Assembly (NCBI GenBank): GCA_910588405.1
Contig: CAJUPT010000021.1
Coordinates: forward strand, 1-44,509
DNA: 44,509 nucleotides
DNA from: an uncultured Lachnospiraceae bacterium
Lineage (GTDB): Bacteria; Bacillota; Clostridia; Lachnospirales; Lachnospiraceae
Direction of reading: 5' to 3'
Shown here piece by piece: positions 1 to 8,880 of the stretch (the stretch's first letter is position 1; each line of letters begins with the position of its first letter). A model generated the notes under the pieces. It was not told where the DNA came from, searched no databases, and worked only from the letters and a program-made list of their open reading frames with translations. The position numbers and the translations under genes were made by a program.

Positions 1-279
1 GTTCGTACCTTCAACATTGGTTAATTGCCCGGTTACAAGTTCTGTATTACTATATAACTCAGCAAACGCCTCCGAAGCCGTCTTCCCATCCATCAAAAAT
101 CCCGGCTCCGTGATGTTGGTACTCTCCACCACCTCCCTGATCCCCAGCGTGTTTTTCACGGCGGCGCATAGAGCCCCATATGTGATCTTTCTGGTACCTT
201 CGCCTGTGTCCACAATCAGCACATCATTATCAGCTATCTCCGTCAAAGCCTGTAAATCGTTTCCTCTTTTTCCTTCCAT
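1..279 (-). CDS. Tail/baseplate-region protein, cut by window edge
   Basis: An open frame of 93 codons runs from an ATG at 279 to the left edge without a stop, so the C-terminus is missing. A GAGGTG-type ribosome site lies 5-6 nt before the ATG, and the gene begins 5 nt after the upstream baseplate gene ends. The visible N-terminus is acidic, with a short hydrophobic strand (DVLIVDTGEG), and resembles the start of side-tail or receptor-binding proteins that begin with a small oligomerisation module. Position after the baseplate gene supports a fibre or accessory baseplate role. I do not recognise a specific family. Confidence 0.6.
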   Translation of the reverse strand, partial: MEGKRGNDLQALTEIADNDVLIVDTGEGTRKITYGALCAAVKNTLGIREVVESTNITEPGFLMDGKTASEAFAELYSNTELVTGQLTNVEGTN

Positions 280-283
280 CCTT

Positions 284-1327
284 TCACCTCGCACAAATAT
301 TTTTGCATCCGCAGATCGGCCATACAGCTTTCAGCAATGTCCTGTCTTCGGTTATCAACGGCGTCCCATCCTCTGTCACCAGCGGCGCCTCCATGATTCC
401 GGTCAGAAGATACCCTTCCAGCAGCGCAAGCCTCTTTTCCAATTGCTCCTTTTCTCCGGTAAGCGTGTCAATCTGGTTTTGCAGATGCCCCGCCGGGTCC
501 TCCCCCAGCTGGTCCCGGATATTCTGAAACCATGCCAGAAAAGCCGCCTCGGCGTCCCTCTTGAAAGCTTCAAAAACCTCTACAATCTTTTCAAGCTGTC
601 CGTTCCCCGAAGTTTGCAGCCCCTGCAGGTATTCCCGCATTGCCGTCACCCACTGTTCATATGTCTCGTCGGATCGTTCGGCAAAGGCGTTATAAAACTG
701 TTCAAACTGCGCTTCCCATTCCGCATGGGTGCTATTCGACCGCTCCACGAATTCCCTGTAAAACTGCTCAAACTGGGCATAAAAAACGCTTGTGTCGATA
801 TGATCGATCACCTGCGTCACAAACCCGCACACCCTGCTGTCCGCCCGGGTATCCGTTATATTCGCCTGGGAAATCTCCGTCTGATTTGAGTTTACGGACA
901 CCGTGGCCAGGCACAGTTCGTAATAGTCACCAGCCGCCGGCCGGATCAGCTCCGGAGGCTGCGGCACCGAATCCGGTGTACCGGTCACTTTCACTATTTC
1001 GCACATGCGATCCAGATTATTTAACCGTAAAATAATCCGATCAATGCGCCGGTAGCTTTTCGGCGCCGGCTCAAGGACCACCTCTATTTCCTCATCGGAA
1101 TAGGCGAAATGCCCCCTGACAATTCCGAACCCCGGCTGCAGCTTAAGCTTCATGCCGCCGCCGGCCAGCACCTGGAAACAGGTGGACGGCGCCGCCAGGA
1201 CCCCGTCACTGATGATCCGCGAGATAAACATAGCCAGAAAGTCGGAGGATTCCGCCCGGTCAAACTCCGGCATCCCTTCCTCGTCATAGCCTATTATCTC
1301 GCTGTCAAAAAATCCATACCTGAGCAT
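284..1327 (-). CDS. Baseplate / tail-fibre structural protein
   Basis: The product is a 347-residue soluble protein downstream of the distal-tail and Tal-like genes, in the slot where siphophages encode upper baseplate or receptor-binding subunits. The N-terminal ~160 residues look like a compact beta-rich domain. Residues ~180-250 contain two near-copies of a Phe/Tyr- and Glu-rich heptad-like motif (AQFEQFY..F.ERS), suggesting a trimeric coiled coil. A further coiled-coil stretch lies near 275-305. The ATG lies 2 nt before the end of the Tal-like gene's leader, so expression is probably coupled. The structural role is inferred from order and composition, not from a recognised catalytic motif. 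Confidence 0.6.
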   Translation of the reverse strand: MLRYGFFDSEIIGYDEEGMPEFDRAESSDFLAMFISRIISDGVLAAPSTCFQVLAGGGMKLKLQPGFGIVRGHFAYSDEEIEVVLEPAPKSYRRIDRIILRLNNLDRMCEIVKVTGTPDSVPQPPELIRPAAGDYYELCLATVSVNSNQTEISQANITDTRADSRVCGFVTQVIDHIDTSVFYAQFEQFYREFVERSNSTHAEWEAQFEQFYNAFAERSDETYEQWVTAMREYLQGLQTSGNGQLEKIVEVFEAFKRDAEAAFLAWFQNIRDQLGEDPAGHLQNQIDTLTGEKEQLEKRLALLEGYLLTGIMEAPLVTEDGTPLITEDRTLLKAVWPICGCKNICAR

Positions 1328-1328
1328 G

Positions 1329-2420
1329 TCACGCCTCCCTCCTGATCAGCTGCCTGACCGTCAATATTTCATCATTCCCAAAAGTCACCGCCAGCTCCTC
1401 CTTCCCGCCTTCATATGTCTCCATGATCTCCGTGATTCTCTTGTCAGTAGCAACATTGATCTCCGTATTGATATAAGTACAGTAATCCCCCAGGTCAAAA
1501 TCCTTTTTATACACCAAGTTCGCTTTTGCGTCCACGCCGCTGTTTACGGTTTCCACCTTCCGGTATTCCGCCAGCTTCTCCCGGCCTCTCTGTACAAGCT
1601 GCGCTCTGTAAGCGGATAATGAGATCGGATTATTATTCCCGTCCTTTTGCTGCAGATCCCTGGCATCCACCCACAATTCCCTCCTTTCCTCGCCCGGCTG
1701 CCGCAGGTCCACCGTCACAATCACCCGTTCCAGACCCTCTCCAGACCCCGCCACATAAGCAAAGTTTTTATACTGGCTGCTGTTCCGGTTATAAACCACG
1801 TTCCGAATATTATAAAAGGAATTGGAGAAGATCGCCCAGCTGTTTACCTCCTGGCTGTCCCTCCGGTCCTTTCCCTGCCATACTTCAAAAGCAAGATCAT
1901 TGGTCAGATAATCATATCTGACCCGGTGGCTGATCTCCTGGGCGTTCCCGATCTCATACAGCTTGTCACTCAGATTATCGCCGGTCGCCTGCGTGTCCAG
2001 GCTTCCGGATATCCCGGAAAGTTCTCCAAGCCGCAAGTGCTTTATTTTCCGGTCCGCATCCGAGGGAGAAATAGCTGTCCGCTCCACCAAGGCCCGCATG
2101 GCCATTTCCACACTCCCCGCCAGCGCTGTCACAGTTTCAATCACCCTGGCAGCCAGAAGGATCTCCGCAAAGTTTCCCTTCGCGTAAGCCTGCCTCCCTC
2201 CATTCTCGTCCTGGGAATAATTCACCTCATCGATCACGCCCAGTTCTTCGGCATCATTCCGGTACAGGTACCGGCCTGAATTCAACAACGGAAAATAATC
2301 CGTGGACACATGCAGCTCGAAACAGCCCGGCTGCTGGTACCGCCGCACCCAGATCAGCGTCCGGAACAGCGGCACGGGGCCCATGATATCAAAATTTTCA
2401 TCCAGCACGATCAATTCCAT
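1329..2420 (-). CDS. Siphovirus Gp37-like (Tal-type) tail protein
   Basis: The product of ~363 residues follows the distal tail gene and resembles the ReqiPepy6 Gp37-like tail family: an N-terminal beta domain (FELHVSTDYFP) and a C-terminal region with YKKDFDLGDYC near residue 315. That Gly-Asp-Tyr/Val signature is typical of Tal/gp27-like hub proteins. The hub would cap the tail tube and contact the tape measure. I use the ATG at 2420. A GTG at 2426 is possible, but the purine-rich GGGGG site overlaps the upstream stop and fits the ATG better. The gene overlaps the upstream reading frame by a few bases. Confidence 0.7.
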   Translation of the reverse strand: MELIVLDENFDIMGPVPLFRTLIWVRRYQQPGCFELHVSTDYFPLLNSGRYLYRNDAEELGVIDEVNYSQDENGGRQAYAKGNFAEILLAARVIETVTALAGSVEMAMRALVERTAISPSDADRKIKHLRLGELSGISGSLDTQATGDNLSDKLYEIGNAQEISHRVRYDYLTNDLAFEVWQGKDRRDSQEVNSWAIFSNSFYNIRNVVYNRNSSQYKNFAYVAGSGEGLERVIVTVDLRQPGEERRELWVDARDLQQKDGNNNPISLSAYRAQLVQRGREKLAEYRKVETVNSGVDAKANLVYKKDFDLGDYCTYINTEINVATDKRITEIMETYEGGKEELAVTFGNDEILTVRQLIRREA

Positions 2421-2422
2421 TA

Positions 2423-3340
2423 TCACACCCCCAGATACAGCGGCGTGTAATACAGCCGCACATCCAGATTGGAGTAATTCTCATCGGCGTCATACTCCAG
2501 ATAATTCCCGCCGACCGCCAGCTCGAAAGGCGTGGAGAGCCTGTCGATCTTCTGATACACGTTCACGCCGTTCAGCTCTATCACCTGATGGCGCTTGTCC
2601 GTGTCCACCAGCAGCACGTCCTTCTTTTCCATCGCAGCTTTCACCCGCATAAACCGGCCTGTGCCGACCAGCGTGATCTTCGGGTTCGTTACCGGCCCCC
2701 TGGCCGCCACAAACTGTATCTTCACGCTGCACGGCACATCGCCGTCATTGGGCAGGTACACTTCCTTTGACAGCGTCCGGTATCCTGTGATCTGTCCGGC
2801 CAGCGCCAGCCCCTTATAAGGCTCCGGAACAACCGCCTTTCGTTTCACAACCCGCCAGGGGAATGCGATCTGTTTTGTGATGTCGGCCATATTCCGGCCG
2901 AAATTATCAATGTTCTTTAAAAACGGGTCGGGGCATTTCAAATCGACAACGATGGAAAGCTGGTTGAACACGTTGTCCCTCGCTACAAAGGTCCAGCCTT
3001 CCAGCTCGTATCCGATGTTCCGTTCCGTCCCGCTGTGATTCACTGTCAGCTTTCCTGTGTATTTCGGATTGAAAAATTTAATAATCCTCTGCCGGTTCGC
3101 CTCATTGTTTTTATCGTCCCTGAGCGTTGCCTCCATATGGACAATTCGCTCTTTAATCCGTTTTCCATCCACGGTGGACCCGTCCACAAGGGCATTCTCC
3201 GTGGTGCTGATCTCAAGTTCGGAAGATTCCAGCCCCGTAATCGCCGTAATGCCAAACTCCCGCCTTTCTCCGGATCCGGATTTTCCAAACCTCATTATCA
3301 TGCCATTGCACTCAAGCGCCAGGTCCAAAAAATTCGCCAC
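2423..3340 (-). CDS. Distal tail protein (Dit-like, Sipho_tail)
   Basis: The 305-residue product sits between the tape measure and the Tal-like hub, the canonical Dit position. It starts at a GTG preceded by an AGGGGG site. The N-terminal half (MRFG..., ITGLESSELEIS, ERIVHMEATLRDD, FFNPKYTGKL) has the pattern of the Sipho_tail N-terminal domain that forms the hexameric ring at the tail tip. The C-terminal half is a beta-rich galectin-like region ending YYTPLYLGV. Its start abuts the tape measure stop, consistent with coupled translation. The role follows from family and synteny. Confidence 0.8.
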   Translation of the reverse strand: MANFLDLALECNGMIMRFGKSGSGERREFGITAITGLESSELEISTTENALVDGSTVDGKRIKERIVHMEATLRDDKNNEANRQRIIKFFNPKYTGKLTVNHSGTERNIGYELEGWTFVARDNVFNQLSIVVDLKCPDPFLKNIDNFGRNMADITKQIAFPWRVVKRKAVVPEPYKGLALAGQITGYRTLSKEVYLPNDGDVPCSVKIQFVAARGPVTNPKITLVGTGRFMRVKAAMEKKDVLLVDTDKRHQVIELNGVNVYQKIDRLSTPFELAVGGNYLEYDADENYSNLDVRLYYTPLYLGV

Positions 3341-6300
3341 TACTTCACACCCCCTAAAAGTTTCCTCGCCGCTTCCCGATTAGCCCTGCTCGTCTCACTC
3401 GGCGTCGGCACCGGCACATGGTAATTATTTTCCTGCTCCACATGCTGGTCTATGTAGGTATCACCACCGCCCTGCGGGTATTCCGTATTAGCCCTGTGTT
3501 CAGCGGACGCTTTCGTGCGGACCGTAATGCCGCCGGTCTCGATTGCCACCGCAGTCTGCATCCGCCCGGCCAGCTCCAGCATCTCAGCGTCAACCTGTCT
3601 TTGCAGGTCCGGCATGGCCCTTTCTATGCCCACACCGATTCCCGGCGGAATCCACTGGCCAACTTCCAGAGCGAACACCCTGGATGGTGAGTTAATACCC
3701 AATGCATCCTTCGCTCCCTGAAAAAGACTGTCGGCCAGACCCTTCACTTTATTAATCAGCCAGCTCCATCCGGAAGAAATGCCATTCCAAATACCATTCA
3801 CGATGTTGCTGCCAATGGAAGCCATCTGACCCGGAAGGCCGGCCAGACCATCCGTGATCTTTGACACGAACCCCCGTGCCGCCTCCGACGCTTTGGAACC
3901 CATGTCAGACCCGAACTGCGTTACCTTTGAAATGGTATCCGACAGCCAGGACCAGACCTTTCCGGGCATTTGGGAAAACCACTCCGCAACCCTGTTAACA
4001 GCATTCTGAGCCGCCGTGCCTGCTGAGGAAAGCAGATTCGCTCCCCACTGAACGGTCTTATTAACCGTATCAACAAGCCATGTCCAGACCCTCCCCGGAA
4101 GTGTGGAGAAGAAATTTACAACGGAATTAATCGTGTTTGCCACCCAGGTTTCCGCCGTGTTTTTCAGGTTAATCCCCCACTGAACCGCCCGATTCACCGT
4201 ATCAACAAGCCATGTCCAGATTCTGCCCGGTAACTGGGAAAAGAAATTCGCAACGGAATTTATGGTATTCATCACCCAGGTTTCCGCCGTATTCTTTAAA
4301 TTGATTCCCCATTGAATGGTCCTGTTGACCGTATCAACCAACCACGTCCAGATTTTTCCCGGAAGCTGCGCGATCAGGGTTACGGCCGCATCCACCATAC
4401 TCTGAACAGATCCCTGGATATCGCCGAGCATTTGCTGGCCCCATTCTACCGCCTTTTGGGCCGTTTCCTCCAGATACAGGGCAAACTCCGCAGGCATGTT
4501 GGAGATTCCATTTACAAGGCCCTGAACCAGATAATCACCCTGTTCGGTCATTACGGTAGACGGACTGTGAATTCCGAAGAAATCCTTAATTCCGTCCAGC
4601 AGTCCGGAACAGAGATCGCCTACCGCGGTCCATAGTCCATCCAACGCGCCAGTGATTCCAGCTATGATTCCCTTGACAAGATTCACTCCAAGGTCAAGCC
4701 AGTCAATGTCTTTGAAAAACTCAACCGCCGTATGGCCGATAGATTTTAACAGGTTCGGAACTGCTACCAACAAGGACATTATGCCATTGACAATAAAAGT
4801 AATGATGCTAGAGCCAAGCGTGCGCCAGTCTATATTGCGCATCCAGTCCTTAGCTGTCTGGCCGATATTCTTTATGGCAGTTGGTATTGATTTCGCAAGG
4901 TTTTTTATGCCATCGGTTATGAATTTAATGATATTCATCCCCAATGAAACCCAGTTAAAAGCTGTAATTACCGAAACAATAGCCTGGATAATCTGCGGGA
5001 TATTGGCGGTCAGCGCCGGGATCGCCTCAATCAGCCCCATCGCCAGCCTTGCGATCAGCTCTATACCGCAGGCCAGCAGCTTCGGGGCATTGTCATTTAT
5101 GATGCCTGCTATATTGGTAATAATCGCCGGTACCGTTTCAATAAAAACCGGCAGGTTATCAATCAGTGACTGTGCCAGCGCCATGACCAGGTTCAGCCCG
5201 GCATCTACCAACAGCCCTACATTCTCACGCAGGGAACCGGAAAACTCCACAAGGGCATTCATCGCAACAGGAATCATGCCAGGAAGACCGCTTTCAATCC
5301 CTTCCGCCAGCCGGTTCAAGATATCCACCCCGATGCTCACAATCCGGGGAAGCGCCGACACAAGGCCATTAAACAAAGTTGACGCGATGGCGCCTGCGGA
5401 CGATAAAATGGACGGCGCGTTTTTTTCCAATGACCGGGCAAGCTGGGATATGGCCTCTTTTCCCGTTTCGATAATCTGAGGAAGCTGGGAGGCCAGGCCT
5501 GCAAGAAGCTGTGTAAACAGCACAACCGCCGTGCTCCATATCTCTCCTGCGCAGGATATCAGCCCAGTGACAAGAGAAGTGATCAGGCTTGCCGCCGCTT
5601 CCCCCATCCCGGGACTGTTTTTCAGGGAGTCACAAAACGACCCAACTAGGCTTACGGCCGCATCAATCAGATCCGGGGCCGTGCCGGCTACTCTCTCGAC
5701 TATCTGCGCCAGCACGTCACCAAAAGCCGTAACCATCCCTTCTAAGCCGCCTTCTTTAAAAGCGATTTGGAGCTGGCCTACCATATCCACTGCTTCTTTC
5801 GCAATGTCCTTCAACGGTTCTTGCACACTTTCATAGAAAGAAACCCCTAACCCTTCCAGGCCGGATTTCAGAATAGTGATCTGGCCCTGCAGGTTGTCGA
5901 TCATGGTTTCGGCCATCTGGGCGGCCGCCCCGTCACAGGAATAAATGGATTCTGTCAGTTTATTAAAATCGTCTTCCGAAGCGTTTACGATAGCCAGAAG
6001 CCCTGACATTGCCTCCTGCCCCGCCAGCATGGCGGCATATTTGGCCTTTTCCGCACCCTCCGCGCCATACGCCAGCCCGATCAGGCGTTCAATTTCCGCA
6101 TCGTATTCTTTTTGCGAAAGGGTCCCATCTACAAGATTGGAATTCAATGATGACAGGCGTTCGTTAAACTCATCCTGCGGAATCATTAACTCACCGAATC
6201 CGGAACGTAAATCATCCATAATCTCTTTGAATGATTTCATATTCCCCTCACCGTCATCAATGCTTATCCCAAGTTCTTCCATGGCCAGTTCAGCTTCTTC

Positions 6301-6990
6301 TGTCGGCTTCGCAAGCCGGGTAAGCATCGAACGCAGGGCGGTGCCGGCCTGTGATGCTTTAATTCCGCTGTTCGCCATAAGGCCAATCGCAAGCGCCGTA
6401 TCCTCCGCGGAATACCCCAACGCCCCAGCCACAGGCGCCACATACTTAAACGTCTCGCCCATCATCCCGACATTGGTATTGGCATTCGATGACGCCTGGG
6501 CCAATACGTCGGCGAAATGGGTAGCATCTCCCGCTGTCATACCAAAAGCTGTCAAAGCGTCCGTCACGATATCGGAAGTGGCCGCCAGATCCTCCCCTGA
6601 CGCCGCCGCCAGGTTCATGATACCCTCGATGCCATTCAGCATATCCTCGGTTTTCCAGCCGGCCATAGCCATGTATTCAAAGGCGTTGGCTGATTCCGTG
6701 GCGCTGAACTTGGTAGAGGCACCCATCTCTTTCGCCTTTTGGGTCAGCGCCTCCAGGTCACTTCCCGCCGCCCCTGAGATCGCTTCAACTTTTGACATTG
6801 CGCTTTCAAAGTCCGAACCCACTTTAATTGCCGCCGCGCCCATAGCCCCTATGGCAGAAGCCGCACCCATAAGAATGGCCCCTGTGGCCCGCATCCCTTT
6901 GGCCGCAATGCTGCCGATGCCGTCGATGCCTTTTTGAAACCCGCTGGCATCTATAGCGGTGTCAAATTTCAATGTGCCGTCATAAGCCAA
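3340..6990 (-). CDS. Tail tape measure protein
   Basis: The longest late gene (1,216 residues) sets tail length and is ejected with DNA. The N-terminus (LKFDTAIDASGFQKGID) is the usual start of Firmicute tape measures. Residues ~75-300 form a PhageMin_Tail/TP901-type core (VEAISGAA, AKEMGASTKFSATES, LAAASGEDLA). Several hydrophobic helices follow between ~430 and 780. A tandem 44-residue Trp-rich repeat covers the later part, and a LGINSPSRVF motif occurs twice near the ends of domains. I choose the TTG at 6990, which follows GAGGTGG by 5 nt and gives the standard N-terminus. The TTG at 7014 has no ribosome site. Confidence 0.92.
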   Translation of the reverse strand: MAYDGTLKFDTAIDASGFQKGIDGIGSIAAKGMRATGAILMGAASAIGAMGAAAIKVGSDFESAMSKVEAISGAAGSDLEALTQKAKEMGASTKFSATESANAFEYMAMAGWKTEDMLNGIEGIMNLAAASGEDLAATSDIVTDALTAFGMTAGDATHFADVLAQASSNANTNVGMMGETFKYVAPVAGALGYSAEDTALAIGLMANSGIKASQAGTALRSMLTRLAKPTEEAELAMEELGISIDDGEGNMKSFKEIMDDLRSGFGELMIPQDEFNERLSSLNSNLVDGTLSQKEYDAEIERLIGLAYGAEGAEKAKYAAMLAGQEAMSGLLAIVNASEDDFNKLTESIYSCDGAAAQMAETMIDNLQGQITILKSGLEGLGVSFYESVQEPLKDIAKEAVDMVGQLQIAFKEGGLEGMVTAFGDVLAQIVERVAGTAPDLIDAAVSLVGSFCDSLKNSPGMGEAAASLITSLVTGLISCAGEIWSTAVVLFTQLLAGLASQLPQIIETGKEAISQLARSLEKNAPSILSSAGAIASTLFNGLVSALPRIVSIGVDILNRLAEGIESGLPGMIPVAMNALVEFSGSLRENVGLLVDAGLNLVMALAQSLIDNLPVFIETVPAIITNIAGIINDNAPKLLACGIELIARLAMGLIEAIPALTANIPQIIQAIVSVITAFNWVSLGMNIIKFITDGIKNLAKSIPTAIKNIGQTAKDWMRNIDWRTLGSSIITFIVNGIMSLLVAVPNLLKSIGHTAVEFFKDIDWLDLGVNLVKGIIAGITGALDGLWTAVGDLCSGLLDGIKDFFGIHSPSTVMTEQGDYLVQGLVNGISNMPAEFALYLEETAQKAVEWGQQMLGDIQGSVQSMVDAAVTLIAQLPGKIWTWLVDTVNRTIQWGINLKNTAETWVMNTINSVANFFSQLPGRIWTWLVDTVNRAVQWGINLKNTAETWVANTINSVVNFFSTLPGRVWTWLVDTVNKTVQWGANLLSSAGTAAQNAVNRVAEWFSQMPGKVWSWLSDTISKVTQFGSDMGSKASEAARGFVSKITDGLAGLPGQMASIGSNIVNGIWNGISSGWSWLINKVKGLADSLFQGAKDALGINSPSRVFALEVGQWIPPGIGVGIERAMPDLQRQVDAEMLELAGRMQTAVAIETGGITVRTKASAEHRANTEYPQGGGDTYIDQHVEQENNYHVPVPTPSETSRANREAARKLLGGVK
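3935..4395 (-). repeat. 132-bp tandem repeats inside tape measure gene
   Basis: Landmarks such as gtatcaac recur at 4067, 4199 and 4331, exactly 132 bp apart. Each unit encodes 44 residues containing LPG+(I/V)WTWLVDTVN and Q+GINLKNTAETW-like segments. A more diverged fourth copy (MPGKVWSWLSDTISK) lies on the left side. In-frame repeats of this kind in a tape measure would change tail length in ~44-residue steps. Confidence 0.9.
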
Positions 6991-7037
6991 TGCTCCCACC
7001 TCGTTTCCGGGCAAAAAATCATCGGCTCATGATGGCT

Positions 7038-7223
7038 CTACCTGATTTGTTTTCCGTTTCTGATTCTCAATTCAAAAACAGCGCGACAATTCCTCCCTTT
7101 GCATGGAACCATCACGCCGTCGCACTCCGCCTCATCCGTGTAGGAAATCGGCTCTATGTATCCGCATACCGGGCATTGTACCCGGATCACACGCTTATCT
7201 TTTATCTTCTCAATATCAGACAC
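7038..7223 (-). CDS. Small zinc-finger-like protein
   Basis: The 61-residue product has CPVC near residue 17 and a second cysteine pair spaced along PCKGRNC, a zinc-ribbon arrangement. It lies between the Gp15-like chaperone and the tape measure. The only plausible start in frame is GTG at 7223, which is itself part of the GGAGGTG ribosome-site sequence. Either spacing is abnormal or initiation depends on coupling to the upstream gene, whose stop is 7 nt away. Function unknown. Confidence 0.6.
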   Translation of the reverse strand: MSDIEKIKDKRVIRVQCPVCGYIEPISYTDEAECDGVMVPCKGRNCRAVFELRIRNGKQIR

Positions 7224-7229
7224 CTCCGC

Positions 7230-7832
7230 TCATAACAGTCCCGACAGGTCGCCGCCGTTTAAAAGGGCGTTCTCTATCGCCGTCTGTCTGTTGTCTTCCT
7301 CCTTCGACAGCGGGAGGGCATACATGCGTTTCATTTTTCCGTACCACTCTTTCTGCCCTTCCGGAACCTTATCAAGCTCCACGCTGCGGTACTCCATGGC
7401 CCGCACAAACTCACAGTCCTTCGGCAGCGACTCAAAAAGATACCGGAACCGCCACCAGTGCATGTACTCAACGTCCTGCAAATCTATTTTATACGCCAGC
7501 AGAAAAGCGGCATAAATCCGCCCGGCGTCGTGCTCAAAAGAATATACCTGCTTCTTTCCCTTCCTTTCAGCCATCCGTTTTTGCAGCATGGTTTCTTCCC
7601 TGCCGCACCGGTAAAACCATAGCGCAGCATCAACGGCCGCACTTAAATCATCCGGAATAACCGGAAAATACAGGTTCAGGCCTTTCCACACCTTCGTCCG
7701 CGCATCCAGACCGTCATCCTGCATCATCAGCTCAAATAAAATGGAGGTCCGGAAATTCGTCCGGATTTCATATCTCTCCCCGTTTACGATGGCCTGGTCA
7801 GGATACCCCATATCGTCAATCAGGATATTCAA
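7230..7832 (-). CDS. Bacteriophage Gp15 family protein (tail chaperone)
   Basis: The 200-residue product matches the Gp15 family of Listeria A118-like phages. It has the N-terminal FRTSILFELMMQDD, a Tyr/Cys-rich centre (WFYRCGREE) and the WWRFRYLFESLP segment around residue 125. Family members lie directly upstream of the tape measure and probably act as the longer tail-assembly chaperone. It overlaps the preceding gene by 4 bp, the usual G/GT pair arrangement. No slippery heptamer was recognised at the junction, so the pair appears to be made as separate products. Confidence 0.85.
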   Translation of the reverse strand: MNILIDDMGYPDQAIVNGERYEIRTNFRTSILFELMMQDDGLDARTKVWKGLNLYFPVIPDDLSAAVDAALWFYRCGREETMLQKRMAERKGKKQVYSFEHDAGRIYAAFLLAYKIDLQDVEYMHWWRFRYLFESLPKDCEFVRAMEYRSVELDKVPEGQKEWYGKMKRMYALPLSKEEDNRQTAIENALLNGGDLSGLL

Positions 7833-8293
7833 CGATTACGATTCCCTCCCTGTCCTTTGTGCCCTGCGGCATTGTGGTTATAATTCCGGGAGTTCAGCTT
7901 CTGGATTTTGCGGTTATCTTTTTCTGTCTGGCGTCTTTCAGCACGGTTCGGAGCATATTTTTTTTCCAGGGCATCAAACTCAGCCCTGGCCTCCCCGGCG
8001 GCCTGCGCCACAATCGCAAAAGCCTCCATATGGTCACGGAGATTGACTTTGCCATGGAAAATCTGTTTCGCCGTGCCCTCCCCGAAAACGGCATCAAAAA
8101 ACCTGTCCACGATGCGGCACTGAATCCGGAAAGCGTCAGCGGTACTCTTGTCCTCATACTGTGCAGGCTCTTTAATATCCTCCGCTACCCGCCGGTTCTC
8201 GCGCTCGTACACTTCCATCTGGTCCGCATCAAAAAAATCATAATCCAGCTCCACACCTAAAACGTTCATGCATGATTCCTCCTGTTGATTCAA
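7829..8293 (-). CDS. Tail assembly chaperone, DUF6673-like
   Basis: The 154-residue product begins near MNVLGVELDYDFFDADQME and has the conserved central region IVDRFFDAVFGEGTAKQIF seen in the short tail-chaperone partner of Gp15 proteins. The C-terminus is basic and Asn/Gly-rich. The frame allows ATG at 8293. The internal ATG at residue 9 (position 8269) is the usual family start, and GGAGGAATC lies 5' of it, so the shorter form is likely. It sits directly after the major tail protein, with a terminator between them. Confidence 0.75.
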   Translation of the reverse strand: MNQQEESCMNVLGVELDYDFFDADQMEVYERENRRVAEDIKEPAQYEDKSTADAFRIQCRIVDRFFDAVFGEGTAKQIFHGKVNLRDHMEAFAIVAQAAGEARAEFDALEKKYAPNRAERRQTEKDNRKIQKLNSRNYNHNAAGHKGQGGNRNR

Positions 8294-8324
8294 ATATCAT
8301 GGTTTCATTGCTTTCTTAACACAT

Positions 8325-8346
8325 AAAAAGGGCCGTTTCAGGCCCC
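8325..8346 (-). terminator. Rho-independent terminator after major tail gene
   Basis: On the minus strand GGGCC - six-base loop - GGCCC is followed by TTTTT. The stop codon of the major tail gene lies inside the loop. It should reduce read-through from head and major tail genes into chaperone, tape measure and baseplate genes. Confidence 0.8.
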
Positions 8347-8880
8347 GTCCCCGCCTTCCTGATCGCTTCCGTCCGTCTTCGTCAGAGGTGTAAAAATCCT
8401 CGTTTTCGTATTGAACGTGCCAAAAACAGGGTCTCCCACCGCATTCAGGTTGCCGGATACGGCGATCTCATCTTCCCCGCTGATGCCGGAAATCTCCGCC
8501 GAAACAACAAAAAGCCGGGCAGCGAACTCATTTTCCACGTTCTCAACCCCGTCCCACAATTCCACCCTGACATACTGGAATTCAGCGTCAGAACCGGTGC
8601 AGTGATTCCGGCCCACGTTATAAAGTGCCAGGACCGCTTCCTGCTGAACGATCAGATCCGATTCAAAGGGGAATACCGTCTCATAACTGGTGATCGACGA
8701 GGAACTGGCTGCCTCATTGATATACTTCTTTTTAGACGATTTCGCTCCGGGATTTTCATCCAGCTTGGTAACGCCGGTACCAATCACGACAAAGACAGGC
8801 GTCTCCTCGGTCCCAATGTTCAGGTAATCCGCAAACTCATGTCTCTTGGTTACGTTTCTGCTCATATCTTTTTTACCCAT
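8338..8880 (-). CDS. Major tail (tube) protein
   Basis: The 180-residue product lies between the connector/completion proteins and the tail chaperones, the expected slot for the tube subunit. An AAGGAGG site precedes the ATG by 6 nt and the start overlaps the upstream gene by 8 bp. The composition is beta-rich, with motifs typical of tube proteins (FADYLNIG, PVFVVIGTGVTKLDENPG, VRVELWDGVENVENEFAA). A dedicated terminator immediately after the gene fits a protein needed in hundreds of copies. Confidence 0.8.
   Translation of the reverse strand: MGKKDMSRNVTKRHEFADYLNIGTEETPVFVVIGTGVTKLDENPGAKSSKKKYINEAASSSSITSYETVFPFESDLIVQQEAVLALYNVGRNHCTGSDAEFQYVRVELWDGVENVENEFAARLFVVSAEISGISGEDEIAVSGNLNAVGDPVFGTFNTKTRIFTPLTKTDGSDQEGGDGA

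Noticed and set aside
17..889. Plus-strand frame of 290 codons across the baseplate genes
   Set aside because: It is antisense to two genes with good ribosome sites and family-like sequence; composition is that of a shadow frame.
5945..6937. Long open frame of 330 codons on the plus strand
   Set aside because: It lies wholly antisense to the conserved tape measure gene, is Ser/Ala/Pro-rich as expected of a mirrored Ala/Ser-rich helical gene, and has no good ribosome site.
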